Program-made: the position numbers and the translations under genes
Shown: positions 1 to 11,500 of the stretch, one piece after another
Numbering within the stretch: the first letter of the stretch is position 1
How the letters are laid out: every line of letters starts with the position of its first letter
DNA from: Rhea pennata
Taxonomy: Eukaryota > Chordata > Aves > Rheiformes > Rheidae
Assembly: GCF_028389875.1 (NCBI RefSeq)
Contig: NC_084671.1
Span: 25,017,083-25,081,082, forward strand
Length of the DNA: 64,000 bases
Reading direction: 5' to 3'
The notes under the pieces: model-generated
The model's database searches: none
Seen by the model: the letters and a program-made list of their open reading frames with translations, nothing else
Told to the model about the DNA's origin: nothing

Positions 1-725
1 TGCTGTTTCTCACTTGCTATTGCTGGTTTGAGTTTGTCAGTTGTTTATTATTCAGGCACCAATACCTAATATCAGAGTTCTGTGCAAGAAAGCCTGACAG
101 AACTGGAACAGTTATTGTTTGGAGTATCTTAAGCTTTTTCTAATGACTTTATTATTTTATTTATGTTATATTTATATTATATTTTATTTGTCATTTCTTT
201 CTGAATCGCTGTGGCCTTTGTTTCTCTGCAACGCTTCCTGAAATAGGCCAACTTCTGCTTTACTTACTGCCTGTTTATCAACATCATGATGAAGGCATTT
301 ATGGAAAGCAATTTGTATTTGATCTTGCTGTGCCATTCATAGCTTTCCCAAGGCTGGGAGTTTCCATGACAACTAATTAATAACGATTAGTTTTTCTTAT
401 GGAGCATAAGACTGAAGTACATTTTGTTTTGTGATATAGATAATCTGCAGATCTGTTTTTGGAGACTTGGGCTTGTCAAACAGGTACTACAGGCAATCTG
501 TTCTGATTTATCAGCCAGATTTGGAAGGCCGTTACAGGTGAAGACCTTTTTTATAGCTTTTATTCTCCCAGTCCACTGGCTCGTTTGTTGACCTGTTTTT
601 ACTAGATGAAAATTTCTTAGCCACTTTTGGTTTGGAGGACATAGGAGGAAACCACACTTTTTAGCTTTCGCTAACTTTTTACAATCAGCCAAAGCACAAA
701 GTAGCTGTACAGATGGTACACCCTG
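1..725. other. Non-coding, left edge
   Basis: AT-rich sequence with no coding exon that I can support. The minus-strand open frame at 387-734 lacks splice-site context and runs into the tip of the CR1 element, so I treat it as chance. I see no promoter, RNA gene or older repeat here. Confidence 0.5.
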
Positions 726-1433
726 TAGAATCATAGAATCGGTAAGGTTGGAAGGGACCTCTGGAGATCATCTAGTCCAACCCCCCTGCTCAAGAAGGGT
801 CACCTAGAGCATGTTAGACAGGGTTGCATCCAGGCGGGCCTTGAAGATCTCCAGAGAAGGAGACTCCACAACCTCTCTGGGCAACCTGGTCCAGTGCTCC
901 CTTCACTCTCACAGGGAAGAAATTCCCCCTCACGGTCAGGCGGAACTGCCTGTGCTTCAATTTCTGCCCATTGCCTCTTGTCCTGTCACACGGGGCAACT
1001 GAAAAGAGTTTGTCCCTGTCCCCTTGACACCCTCCCTTCGGGTACTTGTACACATTGATCAGATCCCCCCTCAGTCTTCTCTTCCCCAGGCTGAAGAGGC
1101 CCAGCTCTCGCAGCCGTTCCTCATAGGGCAGGTGCTCCAGCCCTCTGATCATCTGTGTAGCCCTATGCTGGACTCTCTCCAGTAGCTCCATGTCTCTCTT
1201 GTCCTGGGGAGCCCAGAACTGGACACAGTACTGGAGATGAGGCCTCCCTAGGCTGAGTAGAGAGAGGGGCAGGATCACCTCCCTCGACCTGCTGGCAACA
1301 CTCTTCCCAATGCACCCCAGGAGACCATTGGCCTTCCTGGCCACAAGGGCACATTGCTGGCTCATGGTCAACTTGTTGTCCACCAGCACTCCCAGGTTCT
1401 TCTCTGCAGAGCTGCTCTCCAGAAGGTCAGCCC
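726..1433 (-). mobile_element. CR1 LINE, 5'-truncated 3' end
   Basis: The left end shows the reverse complement of the CR1 3' terminal repeat (ATTCTATG-like, 726-743), followed by the familiar CR1 3' untranslated block. Reading leftwards on the minus strand, positions 1389-814 keep an open frame of 191 codons. It matches the C-terminal end of CR1 ORF2, downstream of the reverse transcriptase core, including the [27 protein letters not shown] region and a KYPKGGCQ motif. The element is truncated at its 5' end near 1433, as is usual for CR1, so endonuclease and polymerase domains are absent and it cannot move by itself. The still-open frame suggests a younger copy than the two other CR1 pieces in this window. 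No clear target-site duplication is visible, as is typical of CR1. Confidence 0.93.
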
Positions 1434-1451
1434 CCTTTGTTTAAACAAAGG
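1434..1451. repeat. Perfect 18-bp palindrome at CR1 border
   Basis: CCTTTGTTTAAACAAAGG reads identically on both strands and lies exactly where recognisable CR1 homology stops. Each arm contains a CTTTGTT/AACAAAG word of the kind bound by SOX and TCF/LEF HMG-box proteins; the centre TGTTTAAACA also resembles a forkhead site. Whether it is bound is unknown. Confidence 0.8.
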
Positions 1452-3231
1452 TGGATTCCATATCATAAATGGGATGCACTGAAAAAGAGCTACCACTGGA
1501 AATTCCAAAACAAGGTGTCTTTTGACCTACCAGATACATTTCTGTACTAAGGAACAAATACTTGTTTTCATACTTAACCTTTTCTTAACTGAGGAGTTGC
1601 TAATAATGCTGTTATTTTCTATGTATACAAAAAGGAGAGACAGAGGCATAAAAACTGTCATTGATTCTTACAGATTTTTATTATCCACTGCACTTGGGCA
1701 ACTTCTGCTGTATGCCTCAACTACGCTTAGATGACGCTTGATAGAACTACAGCCCAATTATTTTGGTTTAAGGAAAATTTTGGTTTTGGAAAATCTGGTG
1801 ATATGGTATACATTTAATTTTACTTAGGTATTTATCCGACCACCCTGAAAATCAAATGTTTGCTGAAACAAAAGGAACTGTAGATGAAATCAAAGATGAT
1901 GTCTTTCTATAACCTGAGTATATAAGGTTTACAGCCATGTATTTCTTGTCTTTCTGCACCAAAAAGCAGAAAAAATAAAAATGACAGTCCTATCTTAAGT
2001 TTTCTTGTTAAGCTCCCTTTCCATCTGTACCACATTTCCTTTTTGAATCAGAGTGAAGTACTGCTTCACAGCCATGGAGGTTACTTCAGTCCCATGTTAA
2101 CCTCTGAGAAAATTCTCCCAGTATTAATGATTTAAAGCTGCATAACTTGTAGCACTCTACTGACTGCTTAAGAATTGCACTTCAGGAAAATGCCCTGTTT
2201 TGCCTTGACTTTTGTACCTTCTTATGGTGCAAAGCAATTCCACAAGTGAAATCCTTTTTACTGCTGACATTTGGTTACAGGCCTGTTAGTGTGGGTGGGT
2301 CTTTCAGCTAGCCATCAGATATGAGAAGTTTTCTGATGTGCTCTCAGTGGATTGAGCTCCACTTTGTCTATCATAAACCCTCTAGTAAAAAGCCAGTCTA
2401 TTCTAAGATACAAAAACATATCTCTTGAACGGATGTCTTTTATCCTTCCTTCAGTGCGGCAGGTTCCCTCGCTAGGCTTGCATGCAATAAGCAAGGCTTG
2501 ACTGACAAAACAGTTTTCTGTGAGGTCTCTCTGTAGCTATTCAGTGCTGCATCCCATTTGCATGACCTGTGCCAAGTGCTTTTGGTGCCCTGGGAATGAG
2601 GACCATGCTCTTGAAAGCTGAGAAATGAGCCAAGACCACCCACCTTTAGGAGGACACGTGCATTTGTAAAATGAAAATTCACTGATGTACATAACTCTCC
2701 TGAAGAAAGGTAACATGCAATCCACGAGGGCCAAATGACAATAATGTTAACCTCAGCCTGACAGAATAGAAAATCAGACTGTCATAAATCTGTGGTGTAT
2801 CATGTCATATAACTGTAGCAAGAAGGTTTGACTCTTGCCAAATTCTCAGCATCTGCTTTTCAACAGATAAATCTAGCCGGCTTTTTCTTGCATTGGTATT
2901 TAGAGTAAATGAGTGAGAAATTGAGGATTAGCCTGAGTTGCATTTCTACAGATCTTCGTGACTTGACTGTACTCTAGAGGGCCGACAGTTGAGAAGGTCT
3001 CCTTCAATAATTGTTCTGGCTCTGGATTTTGTTCCCCATACCTTTCGCAGAAGAGGAGGCTAATTTGTTTCCAGGGGGCTATCATCTTCGATGTCTCTGA
3101 GCCAGCAGGGAGGATGCCATGAAGAACAGCTGCCCATCAGCATCATAGGCACACAGGCCAGCTAAAATTATACCAGCCACAGAGCTGAGCTACTTTACAA
3201 CCAACCGTGTACCAACCTGTGTGTGACAAGG

Positions 3232-3274
3232 CAATAATAATTTAAATAATTTAATTTAATTTAATAATTTAAAG
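3232..3274. repeat. AT-rich (TTTAA/TTTAAT) low-complexity tract
   Basis: About 43 bp made only of A and T in overlapping TTTAAT and AATAAT words. This is simple sequence; no function is indicated. Confidence 0.8.
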
Positions 3275-4486
3275 GCACTTTCATTACCCAAATGCAACTT
3301 GGATGAGCTGTAACTCAGAGGTTGCCTTGTTCCTTGTTGCCTGAATAACATCTCTGAAATCCCTAACTAGTCCGGTAAAATCTTGAATATTTGCATGCCT
3401 TGCAAGAAGAATTAGGTGTTAATGCAGAACAGAACTATCCTAGACAGAATTTGACCCACTGGATAGGTAAAACCACATTTGAGGCATTCTGCTGCAATTT
3501 ATGCTGTATGAGTCTGTGTCGGTGAACCATACTTGTTCTGGTTTTCTGGCACTGGAACTGGGCTGATAGTTTGTAAGGTGTCACTTGAAATACCGGAATT
3601 CTGCTTTTGCTTGACAGCAGACATGACTGTTACCCTCCTGTTCCTTCCTCTCATTTTCTGTTTCCACTTTGACACATCTGTGTGTGCTGAGAGCCAACTC
3701 CCCCCCCTCTTGTTAACTCCTGGAGTTTTATACTTCAAAGGAAATGACACTACTGCTTCATCCAAAGAACTGTGTGAACTGGGATCTCCGTGCAAAAGCC
3801 GACACTAGTGTAAATGAAACCGACTTCCTGGGTAAATGTAGCGTGAATGAAATGTTTTTGTTGGACAAGATTCCTTCCACTACTGAACTAATGAGATTAT
3901 TCCCGATATTTTGTACTAAAAATCTTACGAAATTAGAAGTTTTGCATCAGATTATCTGGAAAAGGAGACTTTACCTCATTTCCTAGATGGGTGAAAATAT
4001 TTGTTCTGCCTTTTCTTATGATGAGAAATAACTTCCTCTCCTTTAAGAGGTTTTAGCCTGTGGAATTGGAATGTATGCTCCCTCTGTGTACAGGGGTCTT
4101 TTTTCAAGCGGATCAACTTCTCAAACAAGAATGAACATACAGTCGGGCATGAGGGGCCAACGCTGCGCTGGATTAAATAAAGCATTTGTAGGCACAAGTC
4201 ACTTTCCGGAAAGATGAATATGATGGCGTGAACTCTGGCCAGAATGTATTAAGAAGGAACAATTTCTCCTGCTGGCATGTTCAGACATTTCACATACAGT
4301 TTTCAGAAGAGGCTGTATTTTTAATAGTAAGAGGTTAATAGATTACATTTCTATGCTCAGTTCATTCTAAACTTGAATTTATTAACAACAGTCTAGAACG
4401 TTTAGTGTCAGCATGGATTATTGCCTTGTATGCATCCTGCAACTTAGATACCATCTTGCCATTCAGAATTACCTGTGGTTCAAAAC

Positions 4487-4518
4487 AAGTCCTCAGGTAA
4501 CCTAAGTCCTCAGGTAAC
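4487..4518. repeat. 15-bp direct repeat, period 17
   Basis: AAGTCCTCAGGTAAC occurs at 4487-4501 and again at 4504-4518, separated by two bases. It looks like a local slippage duplication. Both copies contain CAG|GTAA, a donor-like word, but no open frame ends there. Confidence 0.85.
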
Positions 4519-5199
4519 ACCTTCCTCACCGGGGGACAGCGAGAAATGAGAGGCAGAACTATTTGGAGTAGGCAGTGTCCTTTGTGGGCACAGGAGCTAG
4601 ACAGGTGAGAGAGCAGCAGGAGCTGTGGTCCAGAAGGGGCTTTGGAATAAAACTTCTTATTATTATCAACACTTGCACAGCATTGCTAAATCTAAATGAT
4701 GTTTTTATCATGTTCAAACATGTATTTATCATGTTTAAAATCATGAGAGGTTTTGCAGATTTTCCCAGGTAATATCTGTGGAAGTTTGACATGACAGCAA
4801 ATTTTCTGTCTCAGTGGTTTTTCTGAAAGAAACTTTTAATTATGGCAGTAGAATAACCTTTGCTCTCTGAGAACAATATTCATCTTATTACAGTCATCCT
4901 CATAAATAAGGCTTTTAAGAAGGAAAAATTGTTTGAGTTCTAGACTTCTACTTCCGTATCAATAGGAATCTTTTTGCCCCCAGAGTAAGTGGAACAGAAC
5001 ACAAGGCTGCATTCTTCTAAACCAGGATCCTAAACCCTGTTGAAGCCAGAATTCAGCCGTGGAAATAAGTGAACCTTTTCAGATCTTCCCAGCCTTTGAT
5101 ACAGAAATACAACATTATTTTGTAATTATTCCTAAATTTACAGGGCTTGTCTTGTGAGCACTGGAAACTTCCCCATGAGCAGATTATGCTATACCTTTA

Positions 5200-5231
5200 A
5201 TATTACTATATTATACTATACTATACTATAG
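5200..5231. repeat. CTATA microsatellite
   Basis: Three to four copies of a CTATA pentamer with flanking imperfect TATTA units. Short simple repeat. Confidence 0.75.
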
Positions 5232-5487
5232 CATACTATGCCTTTAGTATTATCTGGTTGTCTTTCTGGTTTGCTGTTTGCTGCCACAGTGAAGGCTGGT
5301 TGTTTCCCAAATGGTCAGAGCAGAAGTGGTGCATCATGTAAATTTAAGCTGATGTCAAGGGAATTATTTTTATCATGTTAGAGAAAAAGGCCCCAGACAC
5401 TGGGGAAGGGAAGGGAAAATTTCAAAACTATAAGAGGTTATGAGAAGACTCTGAAATTTACATTTAACATTAAAATGAGACAGAAAA

Positions 5488-5560
5488 GCCTGGATAGCTC
5501 AGTTGGGAGAGCATCAGACTTTTAATCTGAGGGTCCAGGGTTCAAGCCCCTGTTCAGGCA
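5488..5560 (+). tRNA. tRNA-Lys (TTT anticodon)
   Basis: This 73-nt sequence folds as a complete cloverleaf. The acceptor stem GCCTGGA (5488-5494) pairs with TTCAGGC (5553-5559). The D stem is GCTC/GAGC, the anticodon stem TCAGA/TCTGA encloses CTTTTAA with anticodon TTT at 5521-5523, and the T stem CAGGG/CCCTG encloses TTCAAGC. Internal promoters fit: an A box at 5495-5506 (TAGCTCAGTTGG) and a B box near 5539-5549 (GGTTCAAGCCC). Relative to the usual vertebrate tRNA-Lys(TTT), the fourth acceptor pair appears as T-A instead of C-G, with both partners changed, so pairing is kept. There is no intron, no A-tail and no encoded CCA, which argues against a retro-copy. The nearest Pol III T4 terminator on the + strand is at 5604-5607, about 44 nt downstream, an unusually long trailer. 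The gene is alone, with no tRNA cluster around it. Confidence 0.9.
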
Positions 5561-8500
5561 ATAGTCTTGCTGTTTGCTGCTCAGATGGGAGCAACTTCAC
5601 CAGTTTTGGCTGTTGATGGTTACTGAAATGAGTCTAAATTGCATAAATGTCAGCTACCCTGCCACATTTTGAGCGGGAAAGAATGGTGAATCTCCTTATT
5701 GTCTCTGTATGAAGAAAACTCTGATTGCAAATGTTTCAGAAACTGGATTGTTCAATTGTGTTCTTTAGGTGCCTCATTTTCCAAACTTCTTTCTCTTCTT
5801 GTCTCTGCATAGCAGAGCACAAATTTCTATCAGAGACATCTTTTGTATCTGTTTATGATTAAGCATATCCCTGCATAAGATGCCAGTAGAGTATTTTCAT
5901 CTATGTGAAGCCCCTCTGGGTTAAAATGTAGTGGGGATTTTACCTGAAATAAAGTAGTTATATTTGTTTTATGTCCAGGCAATTGTCTGAAATGAGAAAA
6001 TGCAGTTTTCCATCAGTGCATTTTGTTCTCTTGCAAAAAATGTGTTGAGTTGCTGCTCTGACTTTCTGAGCCTTGGTTACTTCTCCTAGGAACAGTGTTG
6101 GAAATTGATGGTTCCTAAAACAAATAATTTAGAGATAGGTCTATAGAGGAGACAGCACACATGCTGGAATTTGACATTGCAATTTGCATGTCATGAGTAT
6201 TCTTTTCAGGGCTGAAAGTCTCATGTTTGCTTTGCTGGCTCTCTGAGCTGGAGGCATGTTACTCATTCCCATCAGAGAATCCTCACAACCATTTTATCAT
6301 GATACTGAAACTAAACTAGTATGTCCTGACTCATAACATAGGTGGATCAAATGCACAACTATCTGCACCAAACTGTGTGATGTGCACTAACTTCCCTAGA
6401 AAGTTTGGTGCCAGAATGTGTAAGTTAGCTAACAGGAAGCACTGAGAAGAGGGTTATATCTGAAATCCCTTCCCTTCTACAATTTGAAGACAAGAGTGAA
6501 AGAATGTGAAGTTTCTATTACTTAATCTTTGGATTACTCCTCTGAACCGTTTGGAGTTTACAATCAAAAATCAGACAGTAGCAGACTGTCTGCCACAGGG
6601 AAACAATCAGTAGGAGCTGATATCGCATCTTTGAATGTAGCAGTTGGCTGCATTTTTGGTGGAACTGGTCTGTTAGTGTTAGCCTTTTGCAGCTGTCTTT
6701 CTTGCTCCATTCTTGTTGCCAGGAGTAGAGCTGGAGGTCTTTTAGAATAGGAAAATGGGATTTTCACAGCAAGGTGTTCTTAGTGTAGCCTCCGTGGTTT
6801 TGGAATGATCCATATGTCTATTCAGGGCTGATTCATGAAATAAAGGAGGTGGAAGGGTGGGCCTGTGTTCCACCCTTCTGTTACGGTTTTTGCTGGTGGT
6901 TAATGAATCGGTTTCAGAAAAAAATTAGCTGTTTCTGTGTAATCATAGCAGTAAATATTGGACAGGGAATGAATCTGGATGTTACTTCAATAGGCTGCTG
7001 CAATGTCTCTTTGATTGATGAAGGTTGCCAGGGTGTGTTGGAGCCATCTACAGTCTACAGCAGTTGAAATGTAGTGATCCTTGCCTTTATAAGAAACAGA
7101 CTCCCAATCAAATGGTATTTAAGAAGTATGCAGGAAAACTGAAGTATTTATAGGGTAGTGGAAGTATCCACCATTTCCCACATATAATCCTTTGAGTTTT
7201 TTTTGTGTAGCCTATACTTTTAAATACACAATGAGGAAGACAGACAGCTAATGCCTTTCTACCTTGGAAGATGTAGTAAAAATAGATAATGCAAGATATG
7301 TACAATAATAACAAGCTGGCAGAGCTGTATATCACAAGAAACATGTAGTTCTCAGGGCTTTTCTCTATAGCAAAGCCACAAGCTGATAAACTTCATGGGT
7401 ATGTCCATTTCTGCCAAGCAATACAACAGGCAGAAATAAATCCTGCCTGAAATCCTTGTGGAACAGCATCCCACATGGCAACAGTCCAGACATGGTTAAT
7501 CAAATAGACAATTATCACCATAGTGCTGATCAAGCAGCTGATTTAAATCAGATGCTATGGAAGTTTAGTAGTAAGCTAAAATTCTGGGTTTGGTCTCGGA
7601 ACTTAGAGAAGCTATGAAAGGAGAAAAGTATGGAGGTGATCCAGGGAAGCAGCAAGGGAAAGGAGGCCCACTCTTCAGCAGCTCTGGTTTGAGTTCAGAG
7701 GAAGAGGTTCTTTTACATTGCCTTCATTGTGAAAGAGGAAACAGTGGTTTTAGCAGGGCTTATGAGCCCATTTCTGAGAACAGAACGCAAGGATTATGTT
7801 TGAACTTTTGATTACCTGTGCACCGAAAGTTGTGAATAACAAAAGAAGTTGAAGTAGTTCTATACTGATTTTGGCTGCAGAGGAGAGCCTAGAGTTGTGA
7901 TGGAGCCCTGCAGCCCCAGGACAGGTATCATATGCATACGGTTTACCTTGGAACTCCCAACTCCCCCAGGTTGTCTAAAGAAGTGTTTTGATTACTTTAT
8001 GACTTACTCCTGCCATCTGCAGCCACAAAGGTCTGCCACAGCAAGCCTAGTGCAAGAAGAGGGCAAAGCTGCGTTTGGCTATGAGCATATTTTGTTTGAG
8101 ATTTTTCTATAGTTATAAAAAAAAATATTCAGTGAGCTGATAAATTTCTGGAGAGCAACGACTATGTGGACTGCTCAGGAGTGTTTTTATTGGGAGACCC
8201 ACAAAATAACTGCATATATCAAACATATGGAGAAAATGTGTTCTGGGGTAGTGTTGCATAATAATACATGTTTTTACATGCTGTATTTTGATTTAATTTG
8301 TGGTTTACAGGATTATTAGTTTTGTGTCAAATTTCAGGTTCAAGCCCAATGCACTTTACCTGGAGCTGAGTGGTTCAGCAAGTGAAATTCTGCCAGACCA
8401 TTTGTATTATGTACAGATCCAGTCCAAAGCTGTTTATTTCATGCCAGGCCGCTTCCTAGGCCTTCTAGTATGACAGAAAACCTGACCTTTAAACTCTTGC

Positions 8501-11500
8501 TATGAATCAAGGTTCAGAGAGATGTTCATTATCTTTCAAGAAAAGTAGACACCAAACCCCTCTATCAGTACTGACCAAGGAAGTCTGGCTCCCTGCCTTC
8601 CTTAGGCAGCTTTCTATCCCCCAGGATGGAATAATATGAATTAAGATCTCCCGTTTTGAGAGCAGTGGGACTTGAGAGTATACTTGTACTCCAGAAGTAA
8701 AGCTGTGTGGTGGCTGCTCTGGACAAGTTAACTGCTGAAGCCAATACCAGCTCATCATCTCTCCCAGGAGGCAGCTCTAATTAGCATGATGCAGCTTCCA
8801 ACTAACATAGGTTCTTGGGGCCTGAGTTAGCATCTCCATGTTTCATTGTTGTTGTGCAGATACATTAGCCTGCTTAGGACTTCCTAACCTGGTGTCAGCA
8901 CCATATAGGGTAGGCATGTCCACAGTGACAAGCTCTACTATGGACCTCTTGTTCAGTCCTCTTTTCCAGGCTTGGAGAATATTGCAGTCCTCTCTCATAA
9001 ACTTTGTAGATTTGTCAGCAGATGTGTTTCTCTGTATGATGTCCTTGACCACCAGAGCTAAGACAATTTTGCAATTTTGTGTACCATTCCCTTTCCCCAA
9101 TGGGCTGATCCCATCCCACACTTTCAGTATGAACCTTTCTATGCTTAGAGGAAAATCCTACCTGCCTGTGGAGTTGGGTAACTATGCTTCTTTCTCTGCC
9201 CTCTGAAATATAGTGGGAGCTTCTTGAAAACAATTTGCTGTAGACAGGGTTTTCACCTGAGTTTGTGATTCTGTTGCTTCATACAGGTATGTGTTTGTAC
9301 TGCTAGTTGATACAGTACTAACACTGATAAAAGTTAGGTCTAAATAGATGAGACAAAAGATGGGAAAGAGGAAGTTCAAGTATCTGGCTTCCTTGTAGAC
9401 CAAGAGCCTTAACATCTGTAAGAGCCTCCAGTGCTTGCTGAAGTGCAATGAAAAGCTGACGCTCCTCCTCAGTATGAAGAAAGCTAGGAGATTACTAGCT
9501 GGAAAGGAAACTCTTGTTCTGAGGAATGGCAGCTGAGCGTGGACTGAAAGGTGTTGTGCTTCTCTGCAGGGGAGCAAAAAAGAAACATGAGATGACCTAG
9601 TAGGAGACAGCCTAGGGATAAAGAAAGTCAGGGCATTTAGGGATGGACTGGTCAGGCTAGGTCCAGAGAGCCTGAAGTAGCTGCAAGGCTAAAAGGAAGT
9701 TGTGAGATAAGGAGGCTAAAGAAAGGCTCGAGTGCTTGATGCATTGGAAGGCTCTCTTCCTTCTGAGTATCTTCTCATGCCCTGGAGATCTGCTGTCTCT
9801 GTGTGGGTGGAGGACTTGATTTAGAAAGCTTGTTCTTCCCCTACAAAGGGAGGAACTGCCAGTTTGAATTGCCCTTAATAGCCTAAGGAAGCAGGCTTTT
9901 ACTCTGGAGGTTGAGGCTCAGGTTCACCTGGAACAAGTTGGAGTAGGCTACGATAAGACTGGCTTTTGTGCTTTCCCAGGGGTCAGAATGCTTATCCCAG
10001 GTGGAAGAGCCTTGCAGTGCTGCAGCTTTGGTAGAGCCCTCAGCTTGGGTACATCTGGGTTCTCTGGTAGACAGGGATACTCACTGCACCCAGGAGACTT
10101 ACCTGATCTGACTGAAACTCTTGTTTAACTGCTCAGTTTCTTTGCACATTGGGATATAATTTTTTTTTAATGTCCAGCATGATGGATGAGGCCCCTGAGC
10201 AAGAGTGGTCCTCTCTCTGACAGAGAAGCTTAGAGTCAGTATACTCAGCTGTGCAGTGGTGGAGGAAAATGGGGAGCAAGCAACTTCAAAGTCCTGCTGA
10301 ACCCCGATAATTCAAAAGCAGAAATAGAACTGGTCTTTTCTGTATTGATCTCCATGCTCCAGACACTGCTTACTCTCCTTTAAGCAGTTTTGTCAACTTT
10401 CTGAACAGACAATATTAATAAAGGAAGGACTAGCAGTCTCTCTGCAGGTACTCTCAGCTAGCAGGAGGCTCTCAATTGTAAAGGTCTGGCCTGTTATGAG
10501 CTGGGCCTGAGAGTTACAGGCCCTTTTCATATTAATGGTTTGCTTCCTTTTCATTTTTCATTGTAGAAATCAGGTGAGGATGAGGAAGCCTCTCAGCAGG
10601 AAAATGCAGCATGCATGTTACTAAGCCTGGAAGATTCTCCAAAGGTTTAGATTCGTGTTCTATAAATTCCAAATATACATCCAGATGCTGGGAATTGCTT
10701 ATTTAAGCAATTCAAGCAATCTCTTATGTCTAAATTTCTGGGCTGGTGACCTTGCAAAATAGTTGAGCATGAATTTCTGGTATGTCTTGGGCTAACTACA
10801 CCCAAGGGGGGAGCAATGGAAACTGGGCTGCACACTCATTTCTCTGGTTTTCCTCAGATCATCCGGGAAGGGAATTTTGAAAAGGTTCTGAGTGCAGATG
10901 GGTTTAAAATTGAGAATGGATTTTCCTTTCTGTAATACACAGTTCTATAACAAACAGGTACAGTGTTGCTGTGTCAGAAAAAGCTGGTTCCCAATCTCTG
11001 TTTATCATAAATCCACTACAAGAACCATCAGGGTTGGCGGATGGAAGAGAATACTCTCCTGAGCAGGAGATCATTGTGGCTGGGCTCCCCCTGCTGATCA
11101 CTGGGACTCTCTGCACTGGACTGCTGCCACCAGCCCCAGTCACTGAAAGAGCTTGTACAGAAACATTAGTGGTCAGTGATCAAATACTTGTTTGTAGCTG
11201 TTTTCTTGTGCAAAAATTAAAAATAATGCCAGAAAGGAAAGCTGTGTTCTTCTCATCCCTGAGTTGTAAATTTGACTGGTTTTTAGGATTCTCATTTGTG
11301 TGAGTGATGCAAATAAGGAGTAGTTTCTGAAGATAAGGTGTGACCAATACCTACTAATGAAATTTATATGTAGTACAGTAGTCGTTCCTCGAAGTTGCCT
11401 GGGCTTTGGCTGTTAATGGTCAGTCATTTGAATGATGTCTCTGGGACTCTCCCACCGAACACGGGCAGAGAAGCAAAGCTGAGGTCTGTGTATCTTGTAG

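Larger units (their letters stand above)
1452..5487. other. Non-coding span with simple repeats
   Basis: Stop codons are frequent in all frames and no open stretch is flanked by good splice sites. It holds an AT-rich TTTAA-type stretch, a 15-bp direct repeat and a CTATA microsatellite, listed separately. Whether it is intergenic or a far 5' intron of the exchange-factor gene cannot be told from the sequence. Confidence 0.5.

Noticed and set aside
814..1389. 191-codon minus-strand frame as a host gene
   Set aside because: Its translation is the C-terminal part of CR1 ORF2 and it ends in CR1 3' sequence, so it belongs to the mobile element.
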